A DNA stretch of 64,000 nucleotides from Shimia abyssi (GTDB taxonomy: Bacteria > Pseudomonadota > Alphaproteobacteria > Rhodobacterales > Rhodobacteraceae). The notes beneath the pieces were generated by a model. That model did no database searches. It saw only the letters and a list, made by a program, of their open reading frames with translations, and was not told where the DNA came from. Of the stretch, positions 26,143 to 35,547 are shown in pieces (positions within the stretch are counted from its first letter, which is position 1; each line of letters starts with the position of its first letter). The DNA lies in contig NZ_PYGJ01000007.1 in NCBI RefSeq assembly GCF_003014475.1, forward strand, positions 62,001 to 126,000. The letters are read 5' to 3'. Made by a program: the position numbers and the translations under genes.

Positions 26143-27633
26143 TTACACCAGAGTTGGATCGGGGAGGCCGAACCCCTCGAACGGAAGGCCGAAACCGCGC
26201 TGAACACAGCTGGTTTGGAGCAGACGCGCGATGGCATTCGCGCGCGACCGGTCGCGGGGCATGTTGAAGATGAAATTGTCCTGAGACAGAAGTGACGCGG
26301 CCGCACCAGCCACGGCCGGGGCGGCCATGGATGTGCCGCTTTTGGGGCCGTAACGGTTGCCCGGCAGGGTTGAAAGTGTGCCGACACCCGGACCTGTGAT
26401 CGAGATTTCCGGACCAACGTTGGAGAAGGCGGCGAGAAATTCAGCCGGGTCGTTGGGGCTTGCTGGTGGACGCAGGATATCCGCCTCTTCCAGCGCGCCG
26501 TGCGGAAAGGTGCCCTCGCGACCCATGGCCGAGACGGCAATGGCACCTTCGTAGGCGGCGGGGAATTCGACGCGGCGGCGGCCGTTATTGCCGGCAGCGA
26601 CCACCACGAGCATGCCCTGTTCGCGCGCGTCCTGAACCGCCTCGAAGACGATATTGTCGGCTGGCCCGCCACCAAGGCTGAGGTTGATGATGTCGCAGCC
26701 ATCAAGCCCGGCGATGATCATCGCCTTGAGGATCGCATAGTTGCTGGCTCCGCGTGCATTGGCACCGAACACGCGATAGGCGTGCATACCAATGCCGGGC
26801 GCGACACCAAAAAGGCCCGCGGGCGCATCGCCATTGGCCCCGATCAGCCCGGCAACATGGGTGCCGTGCGTGCCGCCATCCTGCCATTCATCCGCCGGTT
26901 CACCGGTGACGGTATTCCGCCCGCCAATGATATTGAGGTGGTCATGTGGACCGACACCTGTGTCGATCACGCCCGCTGTGACCCCGGCCAGACGGTTGAA
27001 CCGGCTGTTGCCATAATAGTGGCGCACAACATCGGGCACCGAGAGGTCAATCGGGTGTACGGTCAGGTGATGATCGGACCCGGTGGAGAGCGCACGGCGA
27101 AATGCACCCCAGTATCCGTCAGGTGGAAAGATGTAGAGCCGTTCAATGCCAATATCGGGCAGATTGAGCCGCACGGTGCCGTCGGCACCTGTTGTGCCCG
27201 AGGCCCCGGTGCGGGCTTCAAAATCGGTGAAGGCCACGACACGCGCGCCGGACACCCCTGCCCCAGTGCTGGCATCGCTGCATTTGATCTCGATCGAGAC
27301 CAAAGCGTGTGCTTCGGTGATGCTGGATGTGTCAAGGAACAACGGCTGGGGATCGGGGTTGTCGTAATACACCACCGGCACGGCACGCACAGGTGCGGGC
27401 GAGGCATTGGTGAGTTCGGCGGCCTCGTTGCTCATATCGACCAGCTTGGCGCCGTCGTCCGAGATGGAATCGATGACCGCGACGCTGGCGCCGCCAGCGG
27501 GGGCGTAAGTGGTTTCAAGAATGGCCCCGGTGCTGGAGGCGGCGGGCAGTTCGGTCAGAGCAGCACGGGTGGCGGCATCCATGGCGCGAATGCCCTGCTG
27601 GGGCAGAAGAATGTATCGTTGAGTCTCAGACAT
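26143..27633 (-). CDS. S8 family (subtilisin-like) serine peptidase without signal peptide
   Basis: A 496-residue protein. The peptidase domain (about 215-480) has the triad D224 (GVIDTGVG), H256 (GGTHGTHVAGL) and S435 (SGTSMAAPAVAG), with the oxyanion asparagine in VVAAGNNG. The N-terminal 200 residues hold a degenerate start (RYILLPQQG) reminiscent of the I9-like neighbour and a carboxypeptidase-regulatory-like beta domain at about 110-170 (GVSGARVVAF, GTVRLNLPDIG). No signal peptide or membrane segment is seen. The start ATG 27633 follows AAAGGAT. It is the first gene of the subtilisin / I9-like / protease-nuclease set. Confidence 0.9.
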   Translation of the reverse strand: MSETQRYILLPQQGIRAMDAATRAALTELPAASSTGAILETTYAPAGGASVAVIDSISDDGAKLVDMSNEAAELTNASPAPVRAVPVVYYDNPDPQPLFLDTSSITEAHALVSIEIKCSDASTGAGVSGARVVAFTDFEARTGASGTTGADGTVRLNLPDIGIERLYIFPPDGYWGAFRRALSTGSDHHLTVHPIDLSVPDVVRHYYGNSRFNRLAGVTAGVIDTGVGPHDHLNIIGGRNTVTGEPADEWQDGGTHGTHVAGLIGANGDAPAGLFGVAPGIGMHAYRVFGANARGASNYAILKAMIIAGLDGCDIINLSLGGGPADNIVFEAVQDAREQGMLVVVAAGNNGRRRVEFPAAYEGAIAVSAMGREGTFPHGALEEADILRPPASPNDPAEFLAAFSNVGPEISITGPGVGTLSTLPGNRYGPKSGTSMAAPAVAGAAASLLSQDNFIFNMPRDRSRANAIARLLQTSCVQRGFGLPFEGFGLPDPTLV

Positions 27634-27970
27634 CTTAGATCCTTTCTTTGGTCGCGGTCACAATTGGACGAGTGCGGGCGGGCCGGTCGGGGCCGCGTGC
27701 GGCGGTTGGTGCAAAGGGAGGCTGGATTGGCGAATGCATCTGTCATTTCCCCCCACTTGGTTGCCAGACCAGTTGATTGGTCCGATCAACAGACTGCATG
27801 AGCGGCGTGATCCCACCGTGAAACCGGGATCTGCAAAATTTATTAACGCTTTTTCAATAATTTAGCGCGCCGAAAAGTGACGCCGGGGAACCTTAGGGCG
27901 CAGAATTCACGCTGATTTCTGACCAAATGATTCGGCGTGGGCTGGTGGTTTTGACAGGCTTGAGATGGCA
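27634..27970. other. Upstream region of the subtilisin gene
   Basis: About 340 bp with no supported gene, AT-richer around 27830-27870 (runs such as TTTATTAACGCTTTTTCAATAATTTA), as expected for a promoter of the minus-strand subtilisin gene. No clear operator is visible. Confidence 0.4.
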
Positions 27971-28004
27971 AAAGCGGGCGACGCCGCAAGGGCGCGCCCG
28001 CTTT
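27971..28004 (-). terminator. Intrinsic terminator after the heme-EEP gene
   Basis: Ten-pair stem AAAGCGGGCG (27971-27980) with CGCCCGCTTT (27995-28004), followed on the minus strand by TTTTG. It isolates the upstream genes from the subtilisin set, so the two groups are separate transcripts. Confidence 0.8.
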
Positions 28005-28010
28005 CACGGT

Positions 28011-28043
28011 CATGCCCACAGAGCCACGCGCAGTGTGGGCATG
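28011..28043 (-). repeat. Second hairpin behind the heme-EEP gene
   Basis: Perfect ten-base arms CATGCCCACA (28011-28020) and TGTGGGCATG (28034-28043), ten bases past the stop of the heme-EEP gene. With the terminator next to it, it probably stabilises the mRNA end. Confidence 0.6.
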
Positions 28044-28052
28044 ATTTGGGTG

Positions 28053-30503
28053 TTAGTTGCCGCCCAATGTGAGGATGACCGGGCAATGATCGCTGAGGCG
28101 GTACCGACCGCGACCGGCGTATTCGGGGAACTGGGTCGGGTCGTCATACGCGTCATAGCCGATTTTGCGCGCAGTGCTCATCTGTGCTTCGGACACCAGA
28201 CGGTCATTGGCGATGATCATGTCGATATGGCTGACATGGCGACCGTCATGGTTGGGCCAGCAGACATCGTCAGGATCCGAAGGCCCTTTGACCAGCGGGG
28301 CACCTTTGCCGTCGTTAAGATCGCGCCAGACGTCATCCGCACTCGCGCCGGTGCCGTCGGTGGCGTTGAGTTGGCGGTTGAAGTCGCCAAGGATGACCAC
28401 GTTGCGGCCCCGGTCGCCTTGCATGTCGATCCAGTTTTCAAGGATCTCGACCTGTGCGGCGAGGGTGCGGCAGGGGTAGCGCTGCCAAGCCTGATCGTGA
28501 CTTTCGTCGATATTGCCGTCGATTTTTCCGGTGTGACAGATCGATTTCATATGCACGTTGAGCAGTGAAATGGGTTTGTCGTTCAGGGTCAGCTCGACGC
28601 TCATGGCGGATCGGGTTGCGCGATCCTGTCCCAGCCCGGTGCGTTTGTCGAATTCGAAATGCGTGAGTGAGAGCGCATCGACGGTGGACACTTTGGGCCG
28701 GTGTGGGAAGCGCTGTTTAGAGATCGCCAACGCGTTATAGATGCCGCGCCGGTCCGGGGCGTTATGCTCGGTGCCGGGTTGGTAACGGTCGGACAGGATC
28801 AGGTGATATTTGTCCGCCGGGAAGATGCGCGAGAGTGCCAGTGGTGAGCCGATTTCCTGAAGCGCTATGATGTCGGCAGCACCAAGTGAGGTTGCGGCAA
28901 AGTCGCGGAGCCGTGTAAAATCCACGTCTTCGCGAGCCGCAGCACGCATCCGCAAGGGTTCGCCCGATTGGTGATGCAGGTTGGCGATATTCCATGTGGC
29001 AATGGTAAGTTCGCCGTCTATCGCATCATAGGGTGCATAGGCCGGGGTCACATCGCTGGTTTTGTCTTTGAGGTCGTTGCGGATTTGTGTCGTGTTGACC
29101 CAAGCGCGGTATTTGGCGACGCCCAGCGCGGCTTGTAGTGAGTAATCAAGGCTTTGGGTGCCTGCCACAAAGGGTTCGTCAGAGTTGAGGTTGCGGAAGA
29201 AGGGGCGAAGTGCCTCGTTCGAGGCGCCCTCGTCCACGACAAACGGGATGTAGCGCAGCCAATCGGGTTCGGCACGGCCAAAGTCGACCGCGCGGCCATG
29301 ACAGGCAAGGCAAGTTGAGCGGTGATTGTCGACCGGGCCATTCATGCGCCCGTCACGCCCCAGATGCGGGGGATGGCCGCTCATGGTGCGGATATTGGCG
29401 AACATGGTGGTGACATCGTCATTCAGCCAATGTTGGACCGGGGCCGGGTTTGAGGTGCCCTGCGGCGGGGTGGGACCAGCAAAGGATTGCGGGTCGTTGC
29501 CCCATTGGATGCCGATGGGCACCATGCGGTCGCGCCAGCGGGATTGTTCACAAGTGGCGACATCGCTGGAGACCTGATCACAGCGGGGGCTGGTTTCGAT
29601 GGCCCCGTTATAGAGGTAGCTGCCCATGGCCCAGCCGACGAGGTCGTCGTTGGGGGCGGGGTATTGGCCGTCGGTCAGGCGGGCGTCTTTGACCAGCACG
29701 TCGATCTGCATCAGGCGCGCCTTGACGATTTTTTTGCCATCGTGGATATCCCATGTTTTGGCATAACGCAGATAGGGCACCTGTTCGGGCGCGGCGAGCG
29801 AGAACAGGAGCTTGACCGCGACGGTGCCGTCATCAAAGGCAAAGTCCTTGGTTTTTGGATAGGCGCGGTCCTCGCCCCAGATGCGGTGAAAGCCATGACC
29901 GCCGACATCGTTATACATGCTAACCGCCCAGTTGGCGGTGCGTGTGGTCTGGCTGGGGTGCAGTTCGCCCAGACGCGAGCTGCGTTCACGGGTAAGGCCA
30001 TGCATGGGTTCGCGCAGGTCGTGCATCCAAGGAGCGTGGAACCAGCCGCATTGCGTGCCGTCCCAGTCGACATAGTCGCTGCCGCAGGACTGCATGGCAT
30101 AGTTCAGCACGCTGTCGAGATAGGCTTGGGGCTGGGTGATGGGGTCAAGGGCGAGCCACGGGTAATTCTGTGGTTCGGGTTTGGTTTTGGGGAAATTCAC
30201 GTTAGGCCGGAATTTCGACGGGGTGCTTTCCTGTGGGGATATGGCGCGGTGGCATTTGTTGAACTCGACCTGCGCGGAGTTTTCGAACCACGTTTGGATC
30301 AGTTGCCCCACCTCGTGACCTGGCGTGCCCTGTGGCCATGCCGGAAAGGCGGGCGCGTTGGCCTGGCTGCATTCCAGTTTTTGTGGATCCTGCGCCCAAG
30401 CTGCGGAAGGCGCCAAAATTGCGCCCGCAAACAGCGTGGTGAGGCCAAGTAAGAGAGCGCCAGACAGGCGCGGGCGGCTGAATGAACGGAGTGAAAGTGT
30501 CAC
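28053..30503 (-). CDS. Exported protein with a c-type heme motif and a C-terminal EEP nuclease/phosphatase domain
   Basis: An 816-residue precursor with a signal peptide (GALLLGLTTLFAGAILAPSAAWAQ). Residues about 45-480 are an unrecognised domain containing several cysteines and one CxxCH heme motif, CLACH at 398-402. Residues about 498-816 are an endonuclease/exonuclease/phosphatase domain: IATWNIANLH, the catalytic Glu of IIALQEIG (E550), VVILGDFNRQLN, HIDMIIAND and SDHCPVIL (H806). The domain hydrolyses phosphodiesters or phosphomonoesters, in DNA, lipid or nucleotide. The start is GTG 30503 after AAGGGA. The joining of heme and EEP in one periplasmic protein is unusual. Confidence 0.8.
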   Translation of the reverse strand: MTLSLRSFSRPRLSGALLLGLTTLFAGAILAPSAAWAQDPQKLECSQANAPAFPAWPQGTPGHEVGQLIQTWFENSAQVEFNKCHRAISPQESTPSKFRPNVNFPKTKPEPQNYPWLALDPITQPQAYLDSVLNYAMQSCGSDYVDWDGTQCGWFHAPWMHDLREPMHGLTRERSSRLGELHPSQTTRTANWAVSMYNDVGGHGFHRIWGEDRAYPKTKDFAFDDGTVAVKLLFSLAAPEQVPYLRYAKTWDIHDGKKIVKARLMQIDVLVKDARLTDGQYPAPNDDLVGWAMGSYLYNGAIETSPRCDQVSSDVATCEQSRWRDRMVPIGIQWGNDPQSFAGPTPPQGTSNPAPVQHWLNDDVTTMFANIRTMSGHPPHLGRDGRMNGPVDNHRSTCLACHGRAVDFGRAEPDWLRYIPFVVDEGASNEALRPFFRNLNSDEPFVAGTQSLDYSLQAALGVAKYRAWVNTTQIRNDLKDKTSDVTPAYAPYDAIDGELTIATWNIANLHHQSGEPLRMRAAAREDVDFTRLRDFAATSLGAADIIALQEIGSPLALSRIFPADKYHLILSDRYQPGTEHNAPDRRGIYNALAISKQRFPHRPKVSTVDALSLTHFEFDKRTGLGQDRATRSAMSVELTLNDKPISLLNVHMKSICHTGKIDGNIDESHDQAWQRYPCRTLAAQVEILENWIDMQGDRGRNVVILGDFNRQLNATDGTGASADDVWRDLNDGKGAPLVKGPSDPDDVCWPNHDGRHVSHIDMIIANDRLVSEAQMSTARKIGYDAYDDPTQFPEYAGRGRYRLSDHCPVILTLGGN

Positions 30504-30592
30504 GAACGTATCCCTTCATGGCGTGGCGCGGGTGTGCGCCGCTGCTGAATGATTTTATTGTCGGTTTGCCGGTCGGCGGAAAACGGCCCTGC

Positions 30593-31891
30593 TCAGGTGA
30601 TGTTGTGTTTGTTGAACACATCGATGATCGCGTCCGCCACGCGCGTTGCGTGCGCGGGTTGATGACGTTCGTCAAAATAGAGCGAGAATGAGCGTTTGAG
30701 ATAACTCTCGGCATTGGGGCAGCTGACTTGGGTATAGTCATAGAACCCATTTGTGACATCGTTGGGATAAAGCGTCTGTGCCACGAGTTCGGCGGGCCAG
30801 ATGCCTTGGGTGTTGTGAGAAAAATTGCGGTTGGTGAAGACGTCGTATTTGTACATCGGTTGATCCTTGTACGAATAAGAGGTCGAAAAGCGCACACCCA
30901 GATCGCTGGCGACAATTTGGTTGATCGCCCTGACGGCGGCGACGCGGGTGGCGCGGTCATATTCGTTCTTGGTTGCGAACATGTGAAAGAAGAAGGTGGG
31001 ATACGCGCCGGGCAGATGGGTTTGAGGGGTGAGACCGGCCTGTGCCAGACGGCGGTCAAGCTCGACACCAAAGGCATTGCGGCTGGCGGCGAAATCTTCG
31101 AGTTTGGGCAGCTGGGCCAGCAGCATTGCACCTTGGATTTCGCTCATTCTAAGGCTGAGACCGACGCCCTTGTATTTGCCGTGTTCCGTATCGCTGCCTT
31201 GACCCAAACGGTCGCGGTGTTTGTCCGAAAAGCTGTGGCAGCGCAGGCGGTTCACTTCGGTTTGCAAAAGCACAAAGCCGCCTTCGCCCACTGAGATGTG
31301 TTTCTGGCTGTTGAGGCTGAAACAACCCGCATCGCCCAATGTGCCAAGCGGCTGGCCGTTTAGTGTAGCACCGAGACCCTGCGCGACATCTTCGATGATC
31401 ATGATGTCCGTGCGGCCAATGTCTGTGAGCATGGTACGAATGCCGGGAATATCGACCGGTGTGCCGGTCAGATGCACCGCGATCACGGCACCGGTGCGCG
31501 GCGTGATGACATCGCGCACGGTTTGTGGCGTGATCAGGCCTGATGCTGGGTCAACATCGGCAAAAACCGGGATGTTGTTGTTCACGATCACGGGCGAGAT
31601 GGTGCCCATATCGGTCATGGGCGGGACAATCACCTCGCTTCCGGCGGCGACTTGCAGGCCGCCAAGGGCAACATGAATGCTGGCCGTGCCAGAGGAAGTG
31701 GGAACGATAAACGGGGCGGTATCGGGGCTGGTGGAACCGAAATATTCTTCCACCGCGCGGTTGGCTTCGATCATGAAGCTGCGCGGACGGGTGGTTGACG
31801 GGTAGCTGTAGGGCCACAGATCCTGGCTGTTGAGTGCCTGTGTGACAAGATCGGCCTCTTCGGATCCGAAACGACTTCTGCCTTTGATCAT
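30593..31891 (-). CDS. DegT/DnrJ/EryC1/StrS-type PLP aminotransferase
   Basis: A 432-residue fold-type I PLP enzyme. PTSSGTASIHVALGGL is the PLP-phosphate site, VIIEDVAQGLGA-like (MIIEDVAQGLGATLNG) holds the ring-binding aspartate, and the Schiff-base lysine is in SLNSQKHISVGEGG. Members transaminate keto-sugars in surface glycan or antibiotic pathways. No sugar dehydratase or epimerase is nearby, so the substrate is open. The start ATG 31891 follows GGGAGAC. It lies 89 bp upstream of the heme-EEP gene and 105 bp after the SARP/TPR regulator, on the same strand. Confidence 0.85.
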   Translation of the reverse strand: MIKGRSRFGSEEADLVTQALNSQDLWPYSYPSTTRPRSFMIEANRAVEEYFGSTSPDTAPFIVPTSSGTASIHVALGGLQVAAGSEVIVPPMTDMGTISPVIVNNNIPVFADVDPASGLITPQTVRDVITPRTGAVIAVHLTGTPVDIPGIRTMLTDIGRTDIMIIEDVAQGLGATLNGQPLGTLGDAGCFSLNSQKHISVGEGGFVLLQTEVNRLRCHSFSDKHRDRLGQGSDTEHGKYKGVGLSLRMSEIQGAMLLAQLPKLEDFAASRNAFGVELDRRLAQAGLTPQTHLPGAYPTFFFHMFATKNEYDRATRVAAVRAINQIVASDLGVRFSTSYSYKDQPMYKYDVFTNRNFSHNTQGIWPAELVAQTLYPNDVTNGFYDYTQVSCPNAESYLKRSFSLYFDERHQPAHATRVADAIIDVFNKHNIT

Positions 31892-31996
31892 GAGTTGTCT
31901 CCCTGTTTTGGTTGTCTTGCAGCTGGGCTGTCTGGGCATTATTCGATTTGGTTCAATTCGCGGTTTGGCGCGGTGGCGCGTTATGAGCCAACGCCG

Positions 31997-33646
31997 TTAC
32001 TGAATGGCTTCGATGATGGGTAATCGGCGCAATGTGTTGACCGGGTAGCTGGGTTCGAGCATCGTTTTCACCCGGAAATCGGGTTCGACGCGGCGCATGG
32101 CAGACACGGCGATATCAACGCCGGACTGATCGCCAAGTTGATGGGCTAACACCACTTCGTAGCGGCGCGGCGAGACAAATTCCGGCACAAACGCCACGCT
32201 GGAGCGGGCATGGCGCAATGCGGTGTCGTAATTGCGCAGCGCGGTTGCGGCCATGGCGGCAAAATGGTGGAAATAGAATTCATACGCGCCGCCCTTGGCC
32301 AGATCGATGGCCTGTTGCGCGACGGCGTATCCTTCGGTCAGGTGGCCGTTGAACGTAAGTGAATTGGACAGAAGGGCGCGGGCGAGCGGATCGGAGGGAT
32401 CGATTTCCACGGCGCGCTGCGCCTTGATCATGGGTTCGACGGTGCTACCCTGGTTGACATAGTCGAGCTGTGACGAAAACGCCTGAACAATGCCGTTTTC
32501 GGGGGCCTGTCGCAGAGCTTCGAGAGAGAGTTCCTCTGAGCTGACCGGATCAGCAAATATGTCGTCATTTCGGTGCTGAAAGAACGCTGTATTGCGTAGA
32601 AACCCGCGCCACGCCAGAAATTCGCCGCGCGGCTCAAGTTCGTAGGCGCGGGTCAGGTACTGATCCGCCTTGGAGAGGCTTTCCCTGTCCAACCTGAAGG
32701 TGAGTTTCTTGGCCTCGTTAGCGAGGATCAGCGCCTCGGCAGTGCTGCCCACGGGCAACCCGCCAAACGCGAGTCCGTCAAGCAGGTTTTCAACAACCTG
32801 TCCCACCATGCGGCCAATTTCGGGGGCCACATGAATGCGGGTGATATCAGCGGGTACAACCGCGCTTTTGAGCCAGAACCGCCGCCCCAACACACCGCTG
32901 TCCATTTGCACACCAAGATAGATGTCGTCGCTTTGGGCGATGCTGACAATGCGCACGACAACCGTGTTTTCGCTGGGCGTGATTGGCCCGTTGGACCCAA
33001 TCGCAGGTGCTTCATCGACGCCCAAACAGCGGAAGATCCCGTATTGATCGAGTTTCTGATGCAGTCGTTCCGAGAGGATGAGCGAGGCCACAGAAGCGAC
33101 CGGGTTGCCCTTGTCCTGACGGTCAAATACCACCGTGCAGTGGGTGGCCTGAACCGGGTTCGCGGCGGGCGCGAGCAACAGGCCCGGCTGCGGTGGACGG
33201 GTCGGTGGCGCGAAGTCTGCTGTGGCCTCGGGGCGGTTGGCAAAGTATTGACGTTGCTCGCGCAACCAGTCGTCAAAAGCGTCGTCGGCAATGTCGAGAC
33301 CTTGCAGAAGATCCTCGTGCGGTGGCTGGGCGAGACCGGAAAGGTGATCAAATTCGAACCTGTTACCCTCCAGCCAGATATCGATCTTGTCCGATTGGAT
33401 TGCGGTTCCCAGAATGCGTTTCAGACGCGCCAATTCCTGACGCAGGCTACTGGCTCCCTGAGGGCCTTCGCTTTCAGACCAGAGCTGAGCCTGAAGCCAC
33501 TTGCGAGACTGACGGTGACCATCGCTGAGGGCCAGCATGGCGAGGAGCGCGCATGACTTTCGTACTGTCGGTCTGATCGACCGACCGCCAGGTTCCAGAA
33601 GATCGAAAGGTCCCCATACCTTTATGCGATACCGCAAAACGAACAC
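31997..33646 (-). CDS. SARP/BTAD-like winged-helix regulator with TPR region
   Basis: A 549-residue protein. Residues 1-95 fit the winged helix of SARP-type activators (RYRIKVWGPFDLLEPGGRSI, then KSCALLAMLALSDGHRQSRKWLQAQLW, given in part, and SSLRQELARLKRILG). The C-terminal part (about 330-549) is helical with tetratricopeptide-like repeats (SKADQYLTRAYELEPRG, KAQRAVEIDPSDPLARALLS, YDTALRHARSSVAFVPE). The start is put at GTG 33646, nine bases after GGAAAAG; the frame stays open to 33931 but that extension looks non-coding. It probably controls the genes downstream of it; the signal is unknown. Confidence 0.75.
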   Translation of the reverse strand: MFVLRYRIKVWGPFDLLEPGGRSIRPTVRKSCALLAMLALSDGHRQSRKWLQAQLWSESEGPQGASSLRQELARLKRILGTAIQSDKIDIWLEGNRFEFDHLSGLAQPPHEDLLQGLDIADDAFDDWLREQRQYFANRPEATADFAPPTRPPQPGLLLAPAANPVQATHCTVVFDRQDKGNPVASVASLILSERLHQKLDQYGIFRCLGVDEAPAIGSNGPITPSENTVVVRIVSIAQSDDIYLGVQMDSGVLGRRFWLKSAVVPADITRIHVAPEIGRMVGQVVENLLDGLAFGGLPVGSTAEALILANEAKKLTFRLDRESLSKADQYLTRAYELEPRGEFLAWRGFLRNTAFFQHRNDDIFADPVSSEELSLEALRQAPENGIVQAFSSQLDYVNQGSTVEPMIKAQRAVEIDPSDPLARALLSNSLTFNGHLTEGYAVAQQAIDLAKGGAYEFYFHHFAAMAATALRNYDTALRHARSSVAFVPEFVSPRRYEVVLAHQLGDQSGVDIAVSAMRRVEPDFRVKTMLEPSYPVNTLRRLPIIEAIQ

Positions 33647-34318
33647 ATCTTTTCCATGCCCAGCGCAAATTTCGTGCCTCGTTTCGGAACGCGCGCTGTA
33701 ACCTGTTTCACAACCAAAGCGATTAGAGGTCAGATCAACCGACGTGTCAATTTTTTGAGGTAGTCGCCGTTGATTTTGCCCAATCACAACCAGAGGATGC
33801 CGAGCGGGACCCATGGAACGCACCATAGCAGCGTCGCCGGAAGATGGCACATATGTCATTGCGGATCGGATTAGCGGCATTCCGGGCACCTTGGACATTT
33901 GAAGCGTTCGGGATCGAATCAGTGAAAACAAGATGAGTGTGGACCGCCCAGCGTGATCGCAGCGTTAAATGTATCTTAAGAAATTGGCGGCGGATGCGTT
34001 GGATGTGCTTAAGCCGACTCGGGCAGTCCTTGTCCCTATTGATGGCTTGGCAGGGATGGTCGTTTGGAATGGCACTCGACCTATTCCGTTTTGACATGTT
34101 TGCATTCCACAATTTCCTTACTTTCCCTCTCTGTTTGCGAGTGGGTTTCGATTAACGTGCGCATCAACACCGCGCACCATTGCGAAATGGCAAGTTTGGA
34201 CAATGAACCGCTGAACGGCGCGACACACCCACTCGGGCCAGAAGATTTAATCGGGCACAGCCCAAATTCCGGGTTCTCAAAGGGGGTTCACCGGAAACCG
34301 ATGAGAAAAGGAATGAAC
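33647..34318. other. Long intergenic region between regulator and gcdH
   Basis: 672 bp, lower in GC than its flanks, holding the divergent promoters. Open frames run in from both sides but lack recognisable protein character. A TTGACA hexamer at 34091-34096 could be the -35 of the gcdH promoter, but no good -10 is at the right distance. Confidence 0.5.
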
Positions 34319-35527
34319 ATGACGCTGAGCGCAAAAGATCAACCTGACCTGTCGACCTTTGACTGGGAAGATCCGTTTCGGCTGGAACGCCAGCTGAACG
34401 AAGACGAGCGTATGGTGCGTGACAGCGCGCGGGCCTTTGCGCAAGAGGCGCTGCAACCGCGTGTGGCGGACGCCTATCGCAACGAAACCGCCGATCCGGG
34501 TATCTTTTCAGAGATGGGTGCCATGGGATTGCTGGGCACGACCATCCCAGAGGAATATGGCGGGCTGGGCGCGGGCTATGTGACCTATGGTCTGGTCGCG
34601 CGCGAGATTGAGCGGGTGGATTCCGGGTATCGGTCAATGATGTCGGTGCAGTCGTCATTGGTGATGTATCCGATCTATGCCTATGGCAGCGAGGAGCAGC
34701 GGCAGAAATATCTGCCCAAGCTGGCGAGCGGCGAGTGGATCGGCTGTTTTGGCCTGACCGAACCGGATGCAGGGTCTGATCCGGGCGGCATGAAGACACG
34801 GGCCAAAAAGGTGCAAGGCGGCTATGTGCTTAACGGGTCCAAGATGTGGATTTCCAATTCGCCGTTTGCGGATGTGTTTGTGGTCTGGGCCAAGTCAGAC
34901 GCGCATGACGGCAAAATCCGGGGCTTTGTGCTTGATAAGGGCACCAAGGGGCTGAGCGCGCCAAAAATCGGTGGCAAGCTGAGCCTGCGAGCGTCGACCA
35001 CGGGTGAGATTGTGCTGGACAATGTCGAGGTGGGCGAAGATGCGCTGCTGCCGAATGTGCAAGGGTTGAAGGGGCCGTTTGGCTGTTTGAACCGCGCGCG
35101 CTATGGCATTGCGTGGGGCGTTATGGGCGCGGCGGAATTCTGTTGGCACGGTGCGCGGCAATACGGGCTGGATCGCAAACAGTTTGGCAAACCGCTGGCG
35201 CAGACGCAGCTGTTCCAGAAAAAGCTGGCCGATATGCAGACCGAGATTGCGCTGGGCCTTCAGGCGGCGCTAGCGGTGGGGCGCCTGATGGATGACGCGA
35301 ATGCGGCACCTGAGATGATCAGCCTGATCAAGCGCAACAATTGCGGTAAAGCGCTGGAGATTGCGCGCCACGCACGAGATATGCATGGCGGCAACGGTAT
35401 TTCCGAGGAGTTCCAGGTTATTCGGCACATGATGAACCTGGAGACCGTGAACACCTATGAGGGCACGCATGACATTCATGCGCTGATCCTTGGGCGTGCG
35501 CAAACCGGGTTACAGGCCTTTTTCTGA
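34319..35527 (+). CDS. gcdH: Glutaryl-CoA dehydrogenase (acyl-CoA dehydrogenase family)
   Basis: Flavoprotein that oxidises and decarboxylates glutaryl-CoA to crotonyl-CoA in lysine, tryptophan and glutarate breakdown. The 402-residue protein has the FAD-contact region [34 protein letters not shown], and the catalytic glutamate in [15 protein letters not shown], the pattern typical of GcdH. The start ATG 34319 stands six bases after AAAAGGA (an ATG six bases earlier is also possible). It is followed after 20 bp by the fused E1 gene, suggesting an operon for 2-oxoacid or dicarboxylate degradation. Confidence 0.9.
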   Translation: MTLSAKDQPDLSTFDWEDPFRLERQLNEDERMVRDSARAFAQEALQPRVADAYRNETADPGIFSEMGAMGLLGTTIPEEYGGLGAGYVTYGLVAREIERVDSGYRSMMSVQSSLVMYPIYAYGSEEQRQKYLPKLASGEWIGCFGLTEPDAGSDPGGMKTRAKKVQGGYVLNGSKMWISNSPFADVFVVWAKSDAHDGKIRGFVLDKGTKGLSAPKIGGKLSLRASTTGEIVLDNVEVGEDALLPNVQGLKGPFGCLNRARYGIAWGVMGAAEFCWHGARQYGLDRKQFGKPLAQTQLFQKKLADMQTEIALGLQAALAVGRLMDDANAAPEMISLIKRNNCGKALEIARHARDMHGGNGISEEFQVIRHMMNLETVNTYEGTHDIHALILGRAQTGLQAFF

Positions 35528-35547
35528 GTGAGCATTGAGTAGGTACT

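Noticed and set aside
26500..27801. A 433-residue plus-strand frame antisense to the subtilisin gene
   Set aside because: Its length comes from the GC-rich codon pattern of the opposite gene; the minus-strand protein has a complete S8 triad.
33647..33931. A 95-residue N-terminal extension of the SARP/TPR regulator
   Set aside because: The winged-helix domain starts directly after the GTG at 33646, which has a good ribosome site; the extension has no protein character.
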